DNA of 11,228 nt from Deltaproteobacteria bacterium (lineage in GTDB: Bacteria; Desulfobacterota; Desulfobacteria; Desulfobacterales; JAUVKB01): NCBI GenBank assembly GCA_030596405.1, contig JAUVKB010000054.1, positions 1-11,228 of the forward strand, written 5' to 3'. Shown in pieces: positions 1-6,528 of this stretch. Position numbers and translations under genes: made by a program. The notes under the pieces are model-generated. The model saw only the letters and a program-made list of their open reading frames with translations, was not told where the DNA came from and did no database searches. Every line of letters begins with the position of its first letter. The first letter of the stretch is position 1.

Positions 1-2
1 GG

Positions 3-65
3 CGGCACAATCAGCAGGACGGTCAGTATGGATCTTTCAGCCGGCCGGATAATTATCAGCAGTAA
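3..65 (+). CDS. C-terminal end of an unidentified upstream gene (partial)
   Basis: The window opens inside a reading frame that stays open from base 3 and stops at TAA 63-65. It encodes a 20-residue hydrophilic tail rich in Gln, Asn, Arg and Tyr and ending in DNYQQ. The stop lies 18 bases before the GTG start of the HDOD gene, which is the spacing expected inside an operon. The two other forward frames also run across this stretch for a while, so the frame choice rests on the protein-like composition. An export chaperone such as FlgN would suit a position upstream of flgK, but 20 residues are too few to assign a family. Confidence 0.4.
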   Translation, partial: RHNQQDGQYGSFSRPDNYQQ

Positions 66-83
66 TGGAAAAAAGAGGGAACT

Positions 84-929
84 GTGAACCAGACGGAAAG
101 ATTTGAGATCATGGAAAAGGTAAAATCGTTTCCCGGCATATCAGGGGCGGTTTCAAAAATATTTTCACTGCTTGACGACCCGGATACGGATGCATCCCGG
201 ATTGAAGATGTCGTGCGATATGATCCCGGCCTTACGGCCAATATCCTCAAGATGTCAAATTCCGCATATTTCGGGTTTTCAGGCAAGATAGGTTCGGTCA
301 GGCAGGCTGTTGTTTTACTGGGATGGAAAAGAACGGCTCAGATAGTGATTGCCTCGTGTGTAAACGCGATGATGGATGAACCTGTTTCCGGTTATAATTT
401 GCAAAAAGGCGAATTCTGGCGTCACTCCATTGCAGTATCGGTTGCTGCTGAGGGCCTTGTAAAGGAGCTGAAACTTCCCGATGTTGAAAAAATTTTTACC
501 GCGGCTCTTCTTCATGACATCGGCAAGCTGGTTTTAGGCGCCTTTCTTAAAAAAGATATGGAAAAAGTCGAGATCGAGGCGGCGCGGGGGGTGTCCTTTG
601 AAATTGCGGAACGGAATATCCTTGGAACCGACCATGCCGAAATCGGCGCGATGATACTTAAAAACTGGATGTTTCCGCCTGGCATGGTCAGCGCTGTCCG
701 GTGGCACCATGATCCGGATTCCGCCGGGGATATAAGCGTTCTGACGGATATCGTTCATGTGGCAAATGTATTGTGTCTGATGATCGGAGTCGGGGTCGGA
801 AGAGAGGGGCTTCGGTACAAGCCGTCGCCTTTGGCGACAAAGAGACTGGGGCTGACTACCGGGCATCTTGAAATGGTTGCCAGCCAGACATTACAATGGG
901 TTGATGATCTGTCTGATATGTTCGTATAA
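84..929 (+). CDS. HDOD-domain signalling protein
   Basis: This 281-residue protein is essentially one HDOD domain, a catalytically divergent branch of the HD superfamily. Such proteins often sit in chemotaxis, motility and cyclic-di-GMP clusters and act as regulators or scaffolds; no reaction can be assigned here. The N-terminal part (about 13-100) has the typical FPGISGAVSKI opening, the D-P-x-L-x-x-x-I-L segment (47-55) and the SNSAYFG motif (58-64). The HD core keeps His114, the His144-Asp145 pair in LLHDIGK, His184 in DHAEIG, and His208-His209, so the metal-binding residues of an HD domain look intact. I chose the GTG start at 84 because GAGG (75-78) lies five bases upstream; an internal ATG at 111 is the alternative. 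It precedes cheY by 44 bases on the same strand, suggesting co-transcription with the che genes. The family call is firm; the role is inferred from neighbours. Confidence 0.9.
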   Translation: MNQTERFEIMEKVKSFPGISGAVSKIFSLLDDPDTDASRIEDVVRYDPGLTANILKMSNSAYFGFSGKIGSVRQAVVLLGWKRTAQIVIASCVNAMMDEPVSGYNLQKGEFWRHSIAVSVAAEGLVKELKLPDVEKIFTAALLHDIGKLVLGAFLKKDMEKVEIEAARGVSFEIAERNILGTDHAEIGAMILKNWMFPPGMVSAVRWHHDPDSAGDISVLTDIVHVANVLCLMIGVGVGREGLRYKPSPLATKRLGLTTGHLEMVASQTLQWVDDLSDMFV

Positions 930-930
930 A
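901..930 (+). promoter_or_regulatory. Possible weak sigma-70-type promoter before cheY
   Basis: TTGATG (901-906) and TATAAA (925-930) are separated by 18 bases and resemble a housekeeping promoter; both lie at the end of the HDOD gene, about 45 bases before the cheY start. The -35 box matches TTGACA at four of six positions. It could give cheY, cheX and cheB extra expression, but such matches arise by chance in AT-containing sequence, so this is tentative. Confidence 0.25.
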
Positions 931-973
931 ATTAATCGAGAAATAGAGCAGGTTTTTCATAAGAGGTGTAAAG

Positions 974-1372
974 ATGGCGATTAATGTCCTTATAGTAGAT
1001 GACAGCAAGGTTATGCGGGCCATGATAAAAAAAACCATGGAGATGAGCGGTCTTTTACTCGGGGAGATCCGGCAGGCCGCCAACGGCAAGGAAGGGATTG
1101 AAGCTCTCAAAGAAGACTGGATAGATCTGGCGATTGTGGACATTAACATGCCGGTTATGAACGGTGAGGAGATGATCGATTCAATGCGTGAAGATCCCGA
1201 CTTGAAGGACATTCCCATAATCGTCGTATCCACAGAGGGAAGCAAAACGCGCATAGAGAATCTGGAACAAAAAGGTGTCAGGTTTATTCATAAACCTTTT
1301 TCCCCGGAAATTATTCGCGATACCGTTAATGATATCTTAAGAACAGGAGAAGGTGATGAAGGAGCAGCTTAA
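974..1372 (+). CDS. cheY: CheY-like single-domain response regulator
   Basis: This 132-residue protein is a stand-alone receiver domain with no output domain, as in CheY, which carries the phosphoryl signal from CheA to the flagellar motor. The acidic pair is Asp9-Asp10 (VDDSKVMR), the predicted phosphoacceptor is Asp56 in IVDINMP, the switch Ser/Thr is at 86-87 (VST), and the conserved Lys is Lys107 in the HKPF motif. The ATG is preceded by AGAGGTG (962-968) at a good distance. Its end overlaps the following CheX-like gene by 17 bases, a strong sign of translational coupling with its likely phosphatase. Isolated receivers can serve processes other than the motor switch, so the name cheY rests on the CheX, CheB and flagellar neighbours. 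No cheA lies in the window, so the phosphodonor must be encoded elsewhere. Confidence 0.88.
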   Translation: MAINVLIVDDSKVMRAMIKKTMEMSGLLLGEIRQAANGKEGIEALKEDWIDLAIVDINMPVMNGEEMIDSMREDPDLKDIPIIVVSTEGSKTRIENLEQKGVRFIHKPFSPEIIRDTVNDILRTGEGDEGAA

Positions 1373-1850
1373 TAAAGAACTGTCTCGCGTGGCTGGAGAA
1401 TCACTGGAAAAACTGGCGTTTATATTTTCTTTTTCCGAGGATTGGAAGGATGACACATTTCCTGAACCTGCGGCAGTCGCAAGCATATCTTTTGCCGGGC
1501 CTTTTTCAGGAAAACTTGCTGTGAAAATTTCGGCCCGGGTTCTCGTGGAGCTGGCCGTAAACATGCTGGGCATTGACGATGAAGAAACTGTGCCGCCGGA
1601 TCAGCAATATGACGCGTTAAAGGAGATGGCAAATATTATTTGCGGCAACTTGCTGCCTGTCATTGCAGGGGAAACGCTTGTATTTAATATTGATGCGCCG
1701 AAAATTTATTCCAAAGACGGGGCAATAAACAATGATGACGGGCGCGAGCCCGCGGCAGCTACGAGGCTGTCCCTTGAAGATGGACAATGCGACCTTTTTT
1801 TATTTATAGACGGCCCGATTCCCGAGGAGCTTGTTTTGGGGAGAGCCTGA
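1356..1850 (+). CDS. cheX: CheX-like CheY-P phosphatase
   Basis: This 164-residue protein resembles the CheC/CheX/FliY phosphatase family, which dephosphorylates CheY-P and ends the chemotactic signal. The family's catalytic E-x-x-N motif is visible as Glu90-Met-Ala-Asn93 on a predicted helix, followed by the typical IICGNLLP stretch (94-101). The N-terminal half has the alternating strands of the fold, including a SISFAGPFSGKLAVKI segment (43-58). Only one E-x-x-N signature is seen, which fits CheX better than two-site CheC. I placed the start at ATG 1356 because AGGAG (1345-1349) is six bases upstream; GTG at 1353 would add one residue. It overlaps cheY by 17 bases, so the two are probably translated together and may act as a pair. 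Sequence divergence from model CheX proteins leaves some room for another CheX-fold protein. Confidence 0.8.
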   Translation: MKEQLNKELSRVAGESLEKLAFIFSFSEDWKDDTFPEPAAVASISFAGPFSGKLAVKISARVLVELAVNMLGIDDEETVPPDQQYDALKEMANIICGNLLPVIAGETLVFNIDAPKIYSKDGAINNDDGREPAAATRLSLEDGQCDLFLFIDGPIPEELVLGRA

Positions 1851-1864
1851 AGTTTATACCGGAT

Positions 1865-2899
1865 ATGCAAGATATGATTAAAGTGCTTATTGTAGATGAT
1901 TCATCGGTTGTTCGTAAAACCTTAACGGATAAATTGTCCAGGCATAATGATATCGAGATTGTCGGAAGCGCTGTCGATCCTTATGTTGCAAGAGATAAGG
2001 TTGTGAAATTAAAGCCGGATGTGATCATCCTTGATCTTGAAATGCCGAGGATGGATGGACTTACTTTTTTGGCAAAGCTGATGAAATATTTTCCGACTCC
2101 CGTTATTATATTAAGTTCACTTACTCCGAAAAACAGTAAAACAGCCCTGAAAGCCTTTGACCTTGGAGCGGTGGAGGTTTTTTGCAAACCCGGAGCGGCA
2201 TATGCGGCTCCAGGTTTCTCTATGCGTTTGGCCCGTGCTATCCGTTCCGCCGCATCGGCGCGTGTTGAAAAAAATCGGAATGTATCATATGCTGCGGTGC
2301 AAAAGGTTCAATTAAACACTCTTCTTGACAGAACAACGCATAAGGTTATTGCAATAGGCGCATCGACAGGCGGAACAAAAGCCGTGCAAGCTGTGCTCAG
2401 CCGTATGCCGGCTACGTCTCCGGGCATGATAATTGTGCAGCATATGCCGGAAAATTTTACCGCCTCATTTGCCGACAGCCTGAATAAAACCTCCAGCATT
2501 GAAGTGCGTGAAGCATGTGATAATGATCATGTTGTTCCCGGCGTAGCTCTAATAGCCCCTGGTAATTATCATATGCTCCTTAAGCGGAGCGGGGGAAATT
2601 ATCTGGTAAAAATAAAAACCGGCCCTCGTGTTCATTACCAGCGGCCCAGCGTGGACGTGTTATTCCACTCGGTTGCAAAAAGCGCAGGGCGCAATGCCGT
2701 AGGTCTTATCCTGACAGGTATGGGAGCCGACGGGGCAAAGGGGATGCTGGCAATGCGTAAAAACGGGGCCTATACTATGGCTCAGGATGAAAAGACTTCC
2801 ATTGTTTTTGGTATGCCCAAAGAGGCGATAGCGCTTGGAGCCGCCGATACGGTTGTGCCTTTGCAGAAGATTCCGCAGATGATTGTTGAAGCGTTATAA
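1865..2899 (+). CDS. cheB: Chemotaxis methylesterase/glutamine deamidase CheB
   Basis: CheB removes methyl groups from glutamates of chemoreceptors and can deamidate glutamines; phosphorylation by CheA activates it. The 344-residue protein has the standard two-domain layout. The N-terminal receiver (about 4-125) has Asp11-Asp12, phosphoacceptor Asp57 in ILDLEMPRMDG, and Lys108. A linker (about 126-158) leads to the methylesterase domain, where the catalytic triad is visible as Ser167 in GASTGG, His193 in VQHMP and Asp289 in TGMGADGA. The frame is open further upstream, but a start there would add residues overlapping the CheX gene that have no CheB counterpart. I use ATG 1865; ATG 1874 (MIKVLIVDD) is equally plausible, and neither has a strong ribosome-binding site, suggesting coupling to the cheX stop 14 bases upstream. 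No methyltransferase cheR is nearby. Confidence 0.95.
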   Translation: MQDMIKVLIVDDSSVVRKTLTDKLSRHNDIEIVGSAVDPYVARDKVVKLKPDVIILDLEMPRMDGLTFLAKLMKYFPTPVIILSSLTPKNSKTALKAFDLGAVEVFCKPGAAYAAPGFSMRLARAIRSAASARVEKNRNVSYAAVQKVQLNTLLDRTTHKVIAIGASTGGTKAVQAVLSRMPATSPGMIIVQHMPENFTASFADSLNKTSSIEVREACDNDHVVPGVALIAPGNYHMLLKRSGGNYLVKIKTGPRVHYQRPSVDVLFHSVAKSAGRNAVGLILTGMGADGAKGMLAMRKNGAYTMAQDEKTSIVFGMPKEAIALGAADTVVPLQKIPQMIVEAL

Positions 2900-2904
2900 A
2901 AATG

Positions 2905-2919
2905 TGGCATATTTTTTGC
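2905..2919 (+). promoter_or_regulatory. Probable sigma-54 (-24/-12) promoter of flgK
   Basis: The sequence TGGCATATTTTTTGC matches the sigma-54 consensus TGGCACG-N4-TTGC, differing only at C-to-T and G-to-A in the -24 box tail. The invariant GG (2906-2907) and GC (2918-2919) have the exact 12-base register. It lies in the only sizeable gap of the plus-strand cluster, with transcription expected to start near 2930, about 70 bases before flgK. RpoN control of middle and late flagellar genes is well established in several proteobacteria, which supports the assignment. It would need an AAA+ activator encoded elsewhere. Confidence 0.75.
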
Positions 2920-2927
2920 GTTTAATA

Positions 2928-2955
2928 TTATTAGACGTTATTAGAACGTTATTAG
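2928..2955 (+). repeat. Three phased TTATTAG direct repeats in the flgK leader
   Basis: The heptamer TTATTAG occurs at 2928-2934, 2938-2944 and 2949-2955, with periods of 10 and 11 bases, about one helical turn. The last two copies extend to ACGTTATTAG (2935-2944 and 2946-2955). They lie just downstream of the -12 element of the predicted sigma-54 promoter, around and after the expected transcription start. Phased repeats often mark a regulator-binding site, and some flagellar sigma-54 activators are known to bind downstream of the start site. The region is AT-rich, so some repetition could be chance. Confidence 0.5.
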
Positions 2956-3000
2956 TATTTTTTAAATAAGTTTTGTAAAATATTTCTGAAAGGGTAAAAA

Positions 3001-4398
3001 ATGTCGGGCATTTATGGGATACTGGGTATGGGAAGCAGGGCTCTTCTTATTAATCAGAAGGCGATGGATATTACGGGGCATAATATTGCCAACGTAAATA
3101 CACCGGGCTTTTCGCGCCAGAGAGTTAATCTGTCGACAAATGATCCGGTCTCATTTTTTCAACCCGGACAGATGGGAACAGGCGTGAAGGCTCTGGAAAT
3201 TCAAAGAATTTACGATCGATTTTTAGGCGCCCAGATCAACAATGAAAATCAGAGTTTAGGAAGATGGGATGCCCAGAAAAGCACGTTTGAAAAAGTTGAA
3301 ATGATAATCGATGAAACTTCCGGGTATGGGTTGAGCCAGGCTATGAACGAGTTTTGGAATGCATGGCAAGACCTGGTTGACAATCCTTCAGGCCAGGCCG
3401 AACGAGTCTCCCTTTTAAATAAAAGTGAAAACATGGCGGACAGATTCCAAAAATTCTATGGAGATATTCAACAGGTAAGGGAAGATATAAACAACAGCAT
3501 AAGTGGAACAACCGAAGAAATCAATCTGATTGCGGGACAGATTGCCGATCTTAATCAGCAGGTCAGCGTAATTGAAGCAGGGGGGCAAAATGCAAACGAT
3601 TACAGGGATCAACGTGATTTATTATTGAAAGAGTTGTCTTCAAAGATCGATATCAACAGTTTTGAAGGGGATGACGGGATGGTAACTGTTATAGTGGGAG
3701 GCGGGAATCCCCTGGTACAGGACAGTTCATCATGGAGTCTGTCCGTTGCGCCCGATACCGGCCCTGATAATCAGGATATGGTTGTATGGGAAGACGGTTA
3801 TGGGAACGTGACGGATATTACCGCAAATATCTCAGGCGGAAAACTAAAAGGCTGGATCCAGGCAAGGGATGTTGAAATTCCTGATTATCTGGACAGACTG
3901 GACACTTTGGCGCAAGGGATAATGGAACAGGTAAATGTGATTCATAGAGCAGGATTTGATTTAAACGGCGGCACGAATCGAGACTTTTTTACCGGAGGTT
4001 CCGCTTTTGATATGGCTGTAAATTCCGACATTGTTGACAATGTTAATTTGATTGCCGCTGCCGGTAATCCAGGTGGATTGCCCGGAGACAATGAAAATGC
4101 CATAGCCATTGCCGGTTTGCAGTACGGATTACTTATGAGCGGCGGTATGGTAACCTTTGACGATTACTATAATTCACTTGTCAGTGATGTCGGTAGTGAT
4201 GTTCAAAAAGCCTCAATAAATTTTGAACATCAAACTTCAATGACAACTCATATTGAAAATTATCGGGAATCGATTTCAGGGGTTTCTATTGATGAAGAGA
4301 TGGTAAACCTGATAAAATTTCAACATGCCTACGATGCGGCTGCAAAGTTAATCAGCACGGCTGATGAAATGTTAAGTACCCTGATAAATATGATTTAA
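3001..4398 (+). CDS. flgK: Flagellar hook-associated protein 1 (hook-filament junction)
   Basis: FlgK (HAP1) forms the first junction ring between hook and filament and is exported through the flagellar type III system. The N-terminus is canonical: a short segment with GILGMGSRAL, then a helix leading to ITGHNIANVNTPGFSRQRV (about 25-43), the rod/hook-family signature. Heptad-rich helices follow (about 75-200). The protein ends with the conserved EEMVNLIKFQHAYDAAAKLI helix (432-451) needed for export and coiled-coil packing. At 465 residues it is shorter than the 547-residue Escherichia coli protein, and the shortfall lies in the variable surface-exposed middle, so the outer domain is reduced rather than the gene broken. 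AAGGGT (2990-2995) serves as ribosome-binding site. It begins the operon driven by the predicted sigma-54 promoter and is followed after 20 bases by flgL. Confidence 0.96.
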   Translation: MSGIYGILGMGSRALLINQKAMDITGHNIANVNTPGFSRQRVNLSTNDPVSFFQPGQMGTGVKALEIQRIYDRFLGAQINNENQSLGRWDAQKSTFEKVEMIIDETSGYGLSQAMNEFWNAWQDLVDNPSGQAERVSLLNKSENMADRFQKFYGDIQQVREDINNSISGTTEEINLIAGQIADLNQQVSVIEAGGQNANDYRDQRDLLLKELSSKIDINSFEGDDGMVTVIVGGGNPLVQDSSSWSLSVAPDTGPDNQDMVVWEDGYGNVTDITANISGGKLKGWIQARDVEIPDYLDRLDTLAQGIMEQVNVIHRAGFDLNGGTNRDFFTGGSAFDMAVNSDIVDNVNLIAAAGNPGGLPGDNENAIAIAGLQYGLLMSGGMVTFDDYYNSLVSDVGSDVQKASINFEHQTSMTTHIENYRESISGVSIDEEMVNLIKFQHAYDAAAKLISTADEMLSTLINMI

Positions 4399-4418
4399 AA
4401 TTCAGGTGGAGGTGACAA

Positions 4419-5306
4419 ATGCGGGTGACCAACAAATTAATGGCTGCTACGGTTAACAGCCATCTTTTTAAAAGCACTGAACAGCTTTTGAAAATACAAA
4501 ATATGATTTCTTCCGGCAAGAGGATTAACAAACCTTCCGATGATCCGATCGGGATAGGCAACGTGTTGGATTATCGTAAAACAATTTCGTCTATCGACCA
4601 GTACTTAAAGAATATCGGCCATGGAAATTCATGGCTCAATATTACGGATTCTACATTAGGAAGCGTTGACAATCTGCTTATCAGCGCAAAGGAAGTGGCT
4701 GTGGATCAATCAACAGAGACCTCCAGCGCTGAGACGCGGGCAATCAGCGCAGAAAAGATAGAGAATATTTATGACCAGATATTACAACTTGCAAATACAA
4801 AGTTTGGAAACAGTTATATTTTTTCCGGTTACAGCTCCGATACCGCTCCTTTTTCCAGGGATGACAATTATGATATAACCTATCATGGTGTAAACGGTGA
4901 AAAAAATATATTAATAGGAGAAGGTGTGACAATCAGTTTAAATGTTAATGGTGATGATGCTTTTATAAATGGCGTCAACATTTTTGATGTTTTAAGGGAC
5001 TTGAAAGAAGGTTTGGAAAATAATGATACCGCGGCGATTTCCGGTCAGATAGAACTTTTTGACGATGCTCTTAATCAGATCCTTAATGCAAGAACCGTTG
5101 CCGGATCAAAAATAAACCGTATGGAAACCACCGAAAATCATTGGACTGATTTCAGATTGAATATGGAGGTGATGCTTTCTGAAACACAAGACGCCGATTT
5201 TATCAAAGCAATGACCGATTTAACTGCCCAGCAAACCGCTTATCAGGCTACCCTTGCGGTATCGGCCAATATTATTCAGTCCAGCCTGATCAATTTTCTC
5301 AAGTAA
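4419..5306 (+). CDS. flgL: Flagellar hook-associated protein 3 (hook-filament junction)
   Basis: FlgL (HAP3) stacks on FlgK and forms the second junction layer to which flagellin is added. The 295-residue protein has the flagellin-like N-terminal helix (MRVTNKLMAATVNSHLF, then QNMISSGKRINKPSDDPIGIG at about 28-48). The NSYIFSGY motif near 131-138 is typical of FlgL, and the C-terminal helix carries LTAQQTAYQATLAVSANII. The size is close to the 317 residues of the enterobacterial protein. GGAGGTG (4408-4414) is a strong ribosome-binding site just before the ATG. In many genomes csrA and fliW follow flgL; here they are replaced by a small secreted repeat protein whose start is two bases after the flgL stop. 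Confidence 0.96.
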   Translation: MRVTNKLMAATVNSHLFKSTEQLLKIQNMISSGKRINKPSDDPIGIGNVLDYRKTISSIDQYLKNIGHGNSWLNITDSTLGSVDNLLISAKEVAVDQSTETSSAETRAISAEKIENIYDQILQLANTKFGNSYIFSGYSSDTAPFSRDDNYDITYHGVNGEKNILIGEGVTISLNVNGDDAFINGVNIFDVLRDLKEGLENNDTAAISGQIELFDDALNQILNARTVAGSKINRMETTENHWTDFRLNMEVMLSETQDADFIKAMTDLTAQQTAYQATLAVSANIIQSSLINFLK

Positions 5307-5308
5307 AT

Positions 5309-5791
5309 ATGAATAAAGAAATTTTAAGAATTATAATATTATCGGTCTGCTTTTTTTTTATTGTCGCAGGCCCCGGGTTCTGTCTTGACAGCAGCGATGC
5401 AATAAAACTGAAAAAAGCCGGTATAAATGACGAAACCGTCCAATTAATAATAAAAGAAAAAATTATTGAAACTTGCGCTTTTACCGTTCAGGAAATTTTG
5501 AAACTTAAGGAAGCGGGCTTAAGCGATAAAACGATCCGGATGTTGATAGAGAACGGCTCCTTCATGAAAGACAGGGAGCCTGTAGTTTACGGAGAGAATC
5601 TAATGTCCATAAAGTTTACTAGGGCAACCGATATAATTAAGCTAAAGGACGCGGGCGTGAGTGATGAGGTTATTCAGGCGGTTATAACTTGCGGATCAAA
5701 AAACAACAACGATTCGGAAAAAGAGAAAGCCTGGAAGATGCTTGAAAATATGGGCATAATGATGGACTTGAGAGAACCGGGTGGCTATTGA
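5309..5791 (+). CDS. Secreted protein with three AG[ILV]xD helical repeats, function unknown
   Basis: I do not recognise a named family. The 160-residue product starts with a signal peptide: a charged start, a hydrophobic core at about 5-20 and probable cleavage around 23-26; the Cys at 25 lacks a proper lipobox. The mature part holds three related helix-turn-helix units at about 30-49, 61-81 and 107-127, with the pattern I-x-K-L-K-x-A-G-[ILV]-x-D-x-[TV]-[VI]-x-x-[LV]-I. Similar AGLSD-type repeats occur in uncharacterised exported proteins of several phyla, from memory. The spacer between units 2 and 3 is longer and contains a more strand-like stretch (about 91-103). Its start lies two bases after the flgL stop without a strong ribosome-binding site, and its end overlaps cheD by 11 bases, so it is embedded in the operon and likely coupled to both. 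A periplasmic or flagellum-associated role is inferred from position only. Confidence 0.8.
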   Translation: MNKEILRIIILSVCFFFIVAGPGFCLDSSDAIKLKKAGINDETVQLIIKEKIIETCAFTVQEILKLKEAGLSDKTIRMLIENGSFMKDREPVVYGENLMSIKFTRATDIIKLKDAGVSDEVIQAVITCGSKNNNDSEKEKAWKMLENMGIMMDLREPGGY

Positions 5792-6293
5792 ATCGAACAA
5801 CCTGATTGCCGCCGATTATTTTCTTGAGCCCGGGCATATACTTCTGGCCGCAACACCAACCATAATATCTACAGTGCTCGGATCTTGCGTTTCAATCTGT
5901 ATTTTTGACAAAAAACAAAAGGTGGGGGGAATAAATCATTTTCAATATCCTTATACTCGTAAAAAAAAAGAATCTACGGCAAAGTATGGCAATGTAGCCG
6001 CGATTACTCTTATCCGTATGATGGTTAATAACGGCTCGAAAATAAAAAATTTGGAAGCTCAACTCTTTGGAGGGGCGCTAAATCGTGAGATTTCTTCAAC
6101 AAGCATAGGCCTGGAGAATATCATAATCGCCAGAAAAATTTTGGCAAAGGAGCGGATTCGCATTGTTTCTGAAGATGTTGGAGGGGAGAAGGGGAGGAAA
6201 ATCGTTTTTAATACAGGCACTAACGAGATTGCTGTAATGAAAGTGGAAAAACTTAGAGCAAGAGATTGGTATCCTTATAAAAATGATCGTTAG
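5781..6293 (+). CDS. cheD: Chemoreceptor glutamine deamidase CheD
   Basis: CheD hydrolyses specific receptor glutamines to glutamates, creating methylation sites and tuning receptor activity. The 170-residue protein shows the family motifs in order: the catalytic Cys36 in TVLGSCVSI, the catalytic His53 in GGINHF, the LFGGA loop (about 94-98), and the C-terminal DVGGEKGRKIVF segment with the following TGT turn. The length is normal. The start is GTG at 5781, inside the end of the preceding gene (11-base overlap), with a weak GAGAG (5770-5774) upstream; no ATG occurs near the N-terminus, so coupling is likely. In other bacteria CheD is bound by CheC, and the local phosphatase is CheX-like, so a partner is uncertain. 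With cheB it makes two receptor-modifying enzymes in the window but no methyltransferase. Confidence 0.94.
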   Translation: MAIESNNLIAADYFLEPGHILLAATPTIISTVLGSCVSICIFDKKQKVGGINHFQYPYTRKKKESTAKYGNVAAITLIRMMVNNGSKIKNLEAQLFGGALNREISSTSIGLENIIIARKILAKERIRIVSEDVGGEKGRKIVFNTGTNEIAVMKVEKLRARDWYPYKNDR

Positions 6294-6299
6294 AGATGT

Positions 6300-6506
6300 A
6301 TGATTAACTGCCGTAAATGCAAACATTACTATATTACCTGGGACAAGAATTTTCCATACGGGTGCAAAGCTATGGGATTCAGGAGCCGCCAATCTCCAGG
6401 TATTGTCGTTCGCAGCAGTTCTCCCTGGACGGACTGCCTTTTATTTGAGAAAAAAGAAGAAAAGAAAAAGAATGGCCGTGTGAAGTTATTTTTGAGCGAG
6501 CCTTAA
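6300..6506 (+). CDS. Small conserved-looking four-cysteine protein, function unknown
   Basis: The 68-residue product has a Cys4-x-x-Cys7 pair, a third cysteine at 22 in a PYGCKAMGF motif and a fourth at 46 before LLF, with His9 close by. This spacing suggests a small structural metal site such as a zinc knuckle, though no metal can be proven. The C-terminal quarter is Lys- and Glu-rich. It resembles short uncharacterised proteins of Deltaproteobacteria with a CRKC-K-H-(Y/F)-Y-x-T-W-D start, from memory. The ATG is six bases after the cheD stop, with AGAG four bases upstream, and the next gene begins 22 bases downstream, so it is part of the operon. The motif density argues that it is a real gene and not a shadow. 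No role can be assigned; it may be an accessory gene without a direct motility function. Confidence 0.75.
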   Translation: MINCRKCKHYYITWDKNFPYGCKAMGFRSRQSPGIVVRSSSPWTDCLLFEKKEEKKKNGRVKLFLSEP

Positions 6507-6528
6507 ATCGGTTTTTGGAGAAACATTA

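Noticed and set aside
534..866. 110-residue minus-strand open frame inside the HDOD gene
   Set aside because: The opposing HDOD frame has all family motifs; the antisense product is Pro/Arg/His-rich without recognisable features.
856..1254. 132-residue minus-strand open frame over cheY
   Set aside because: It lies antisense to a receiver gene with intact motifs, has low-complexity Ser/Ile-rich composition and no ribosome-binding site; it is a shadow.
1787..1864. N-terminal extension of CheB
   Set aside because: These 26 codons overlap the CheX-like gene out of frame and have no counterpart in CheB receivers, which begin a few residues before the acidic pair.
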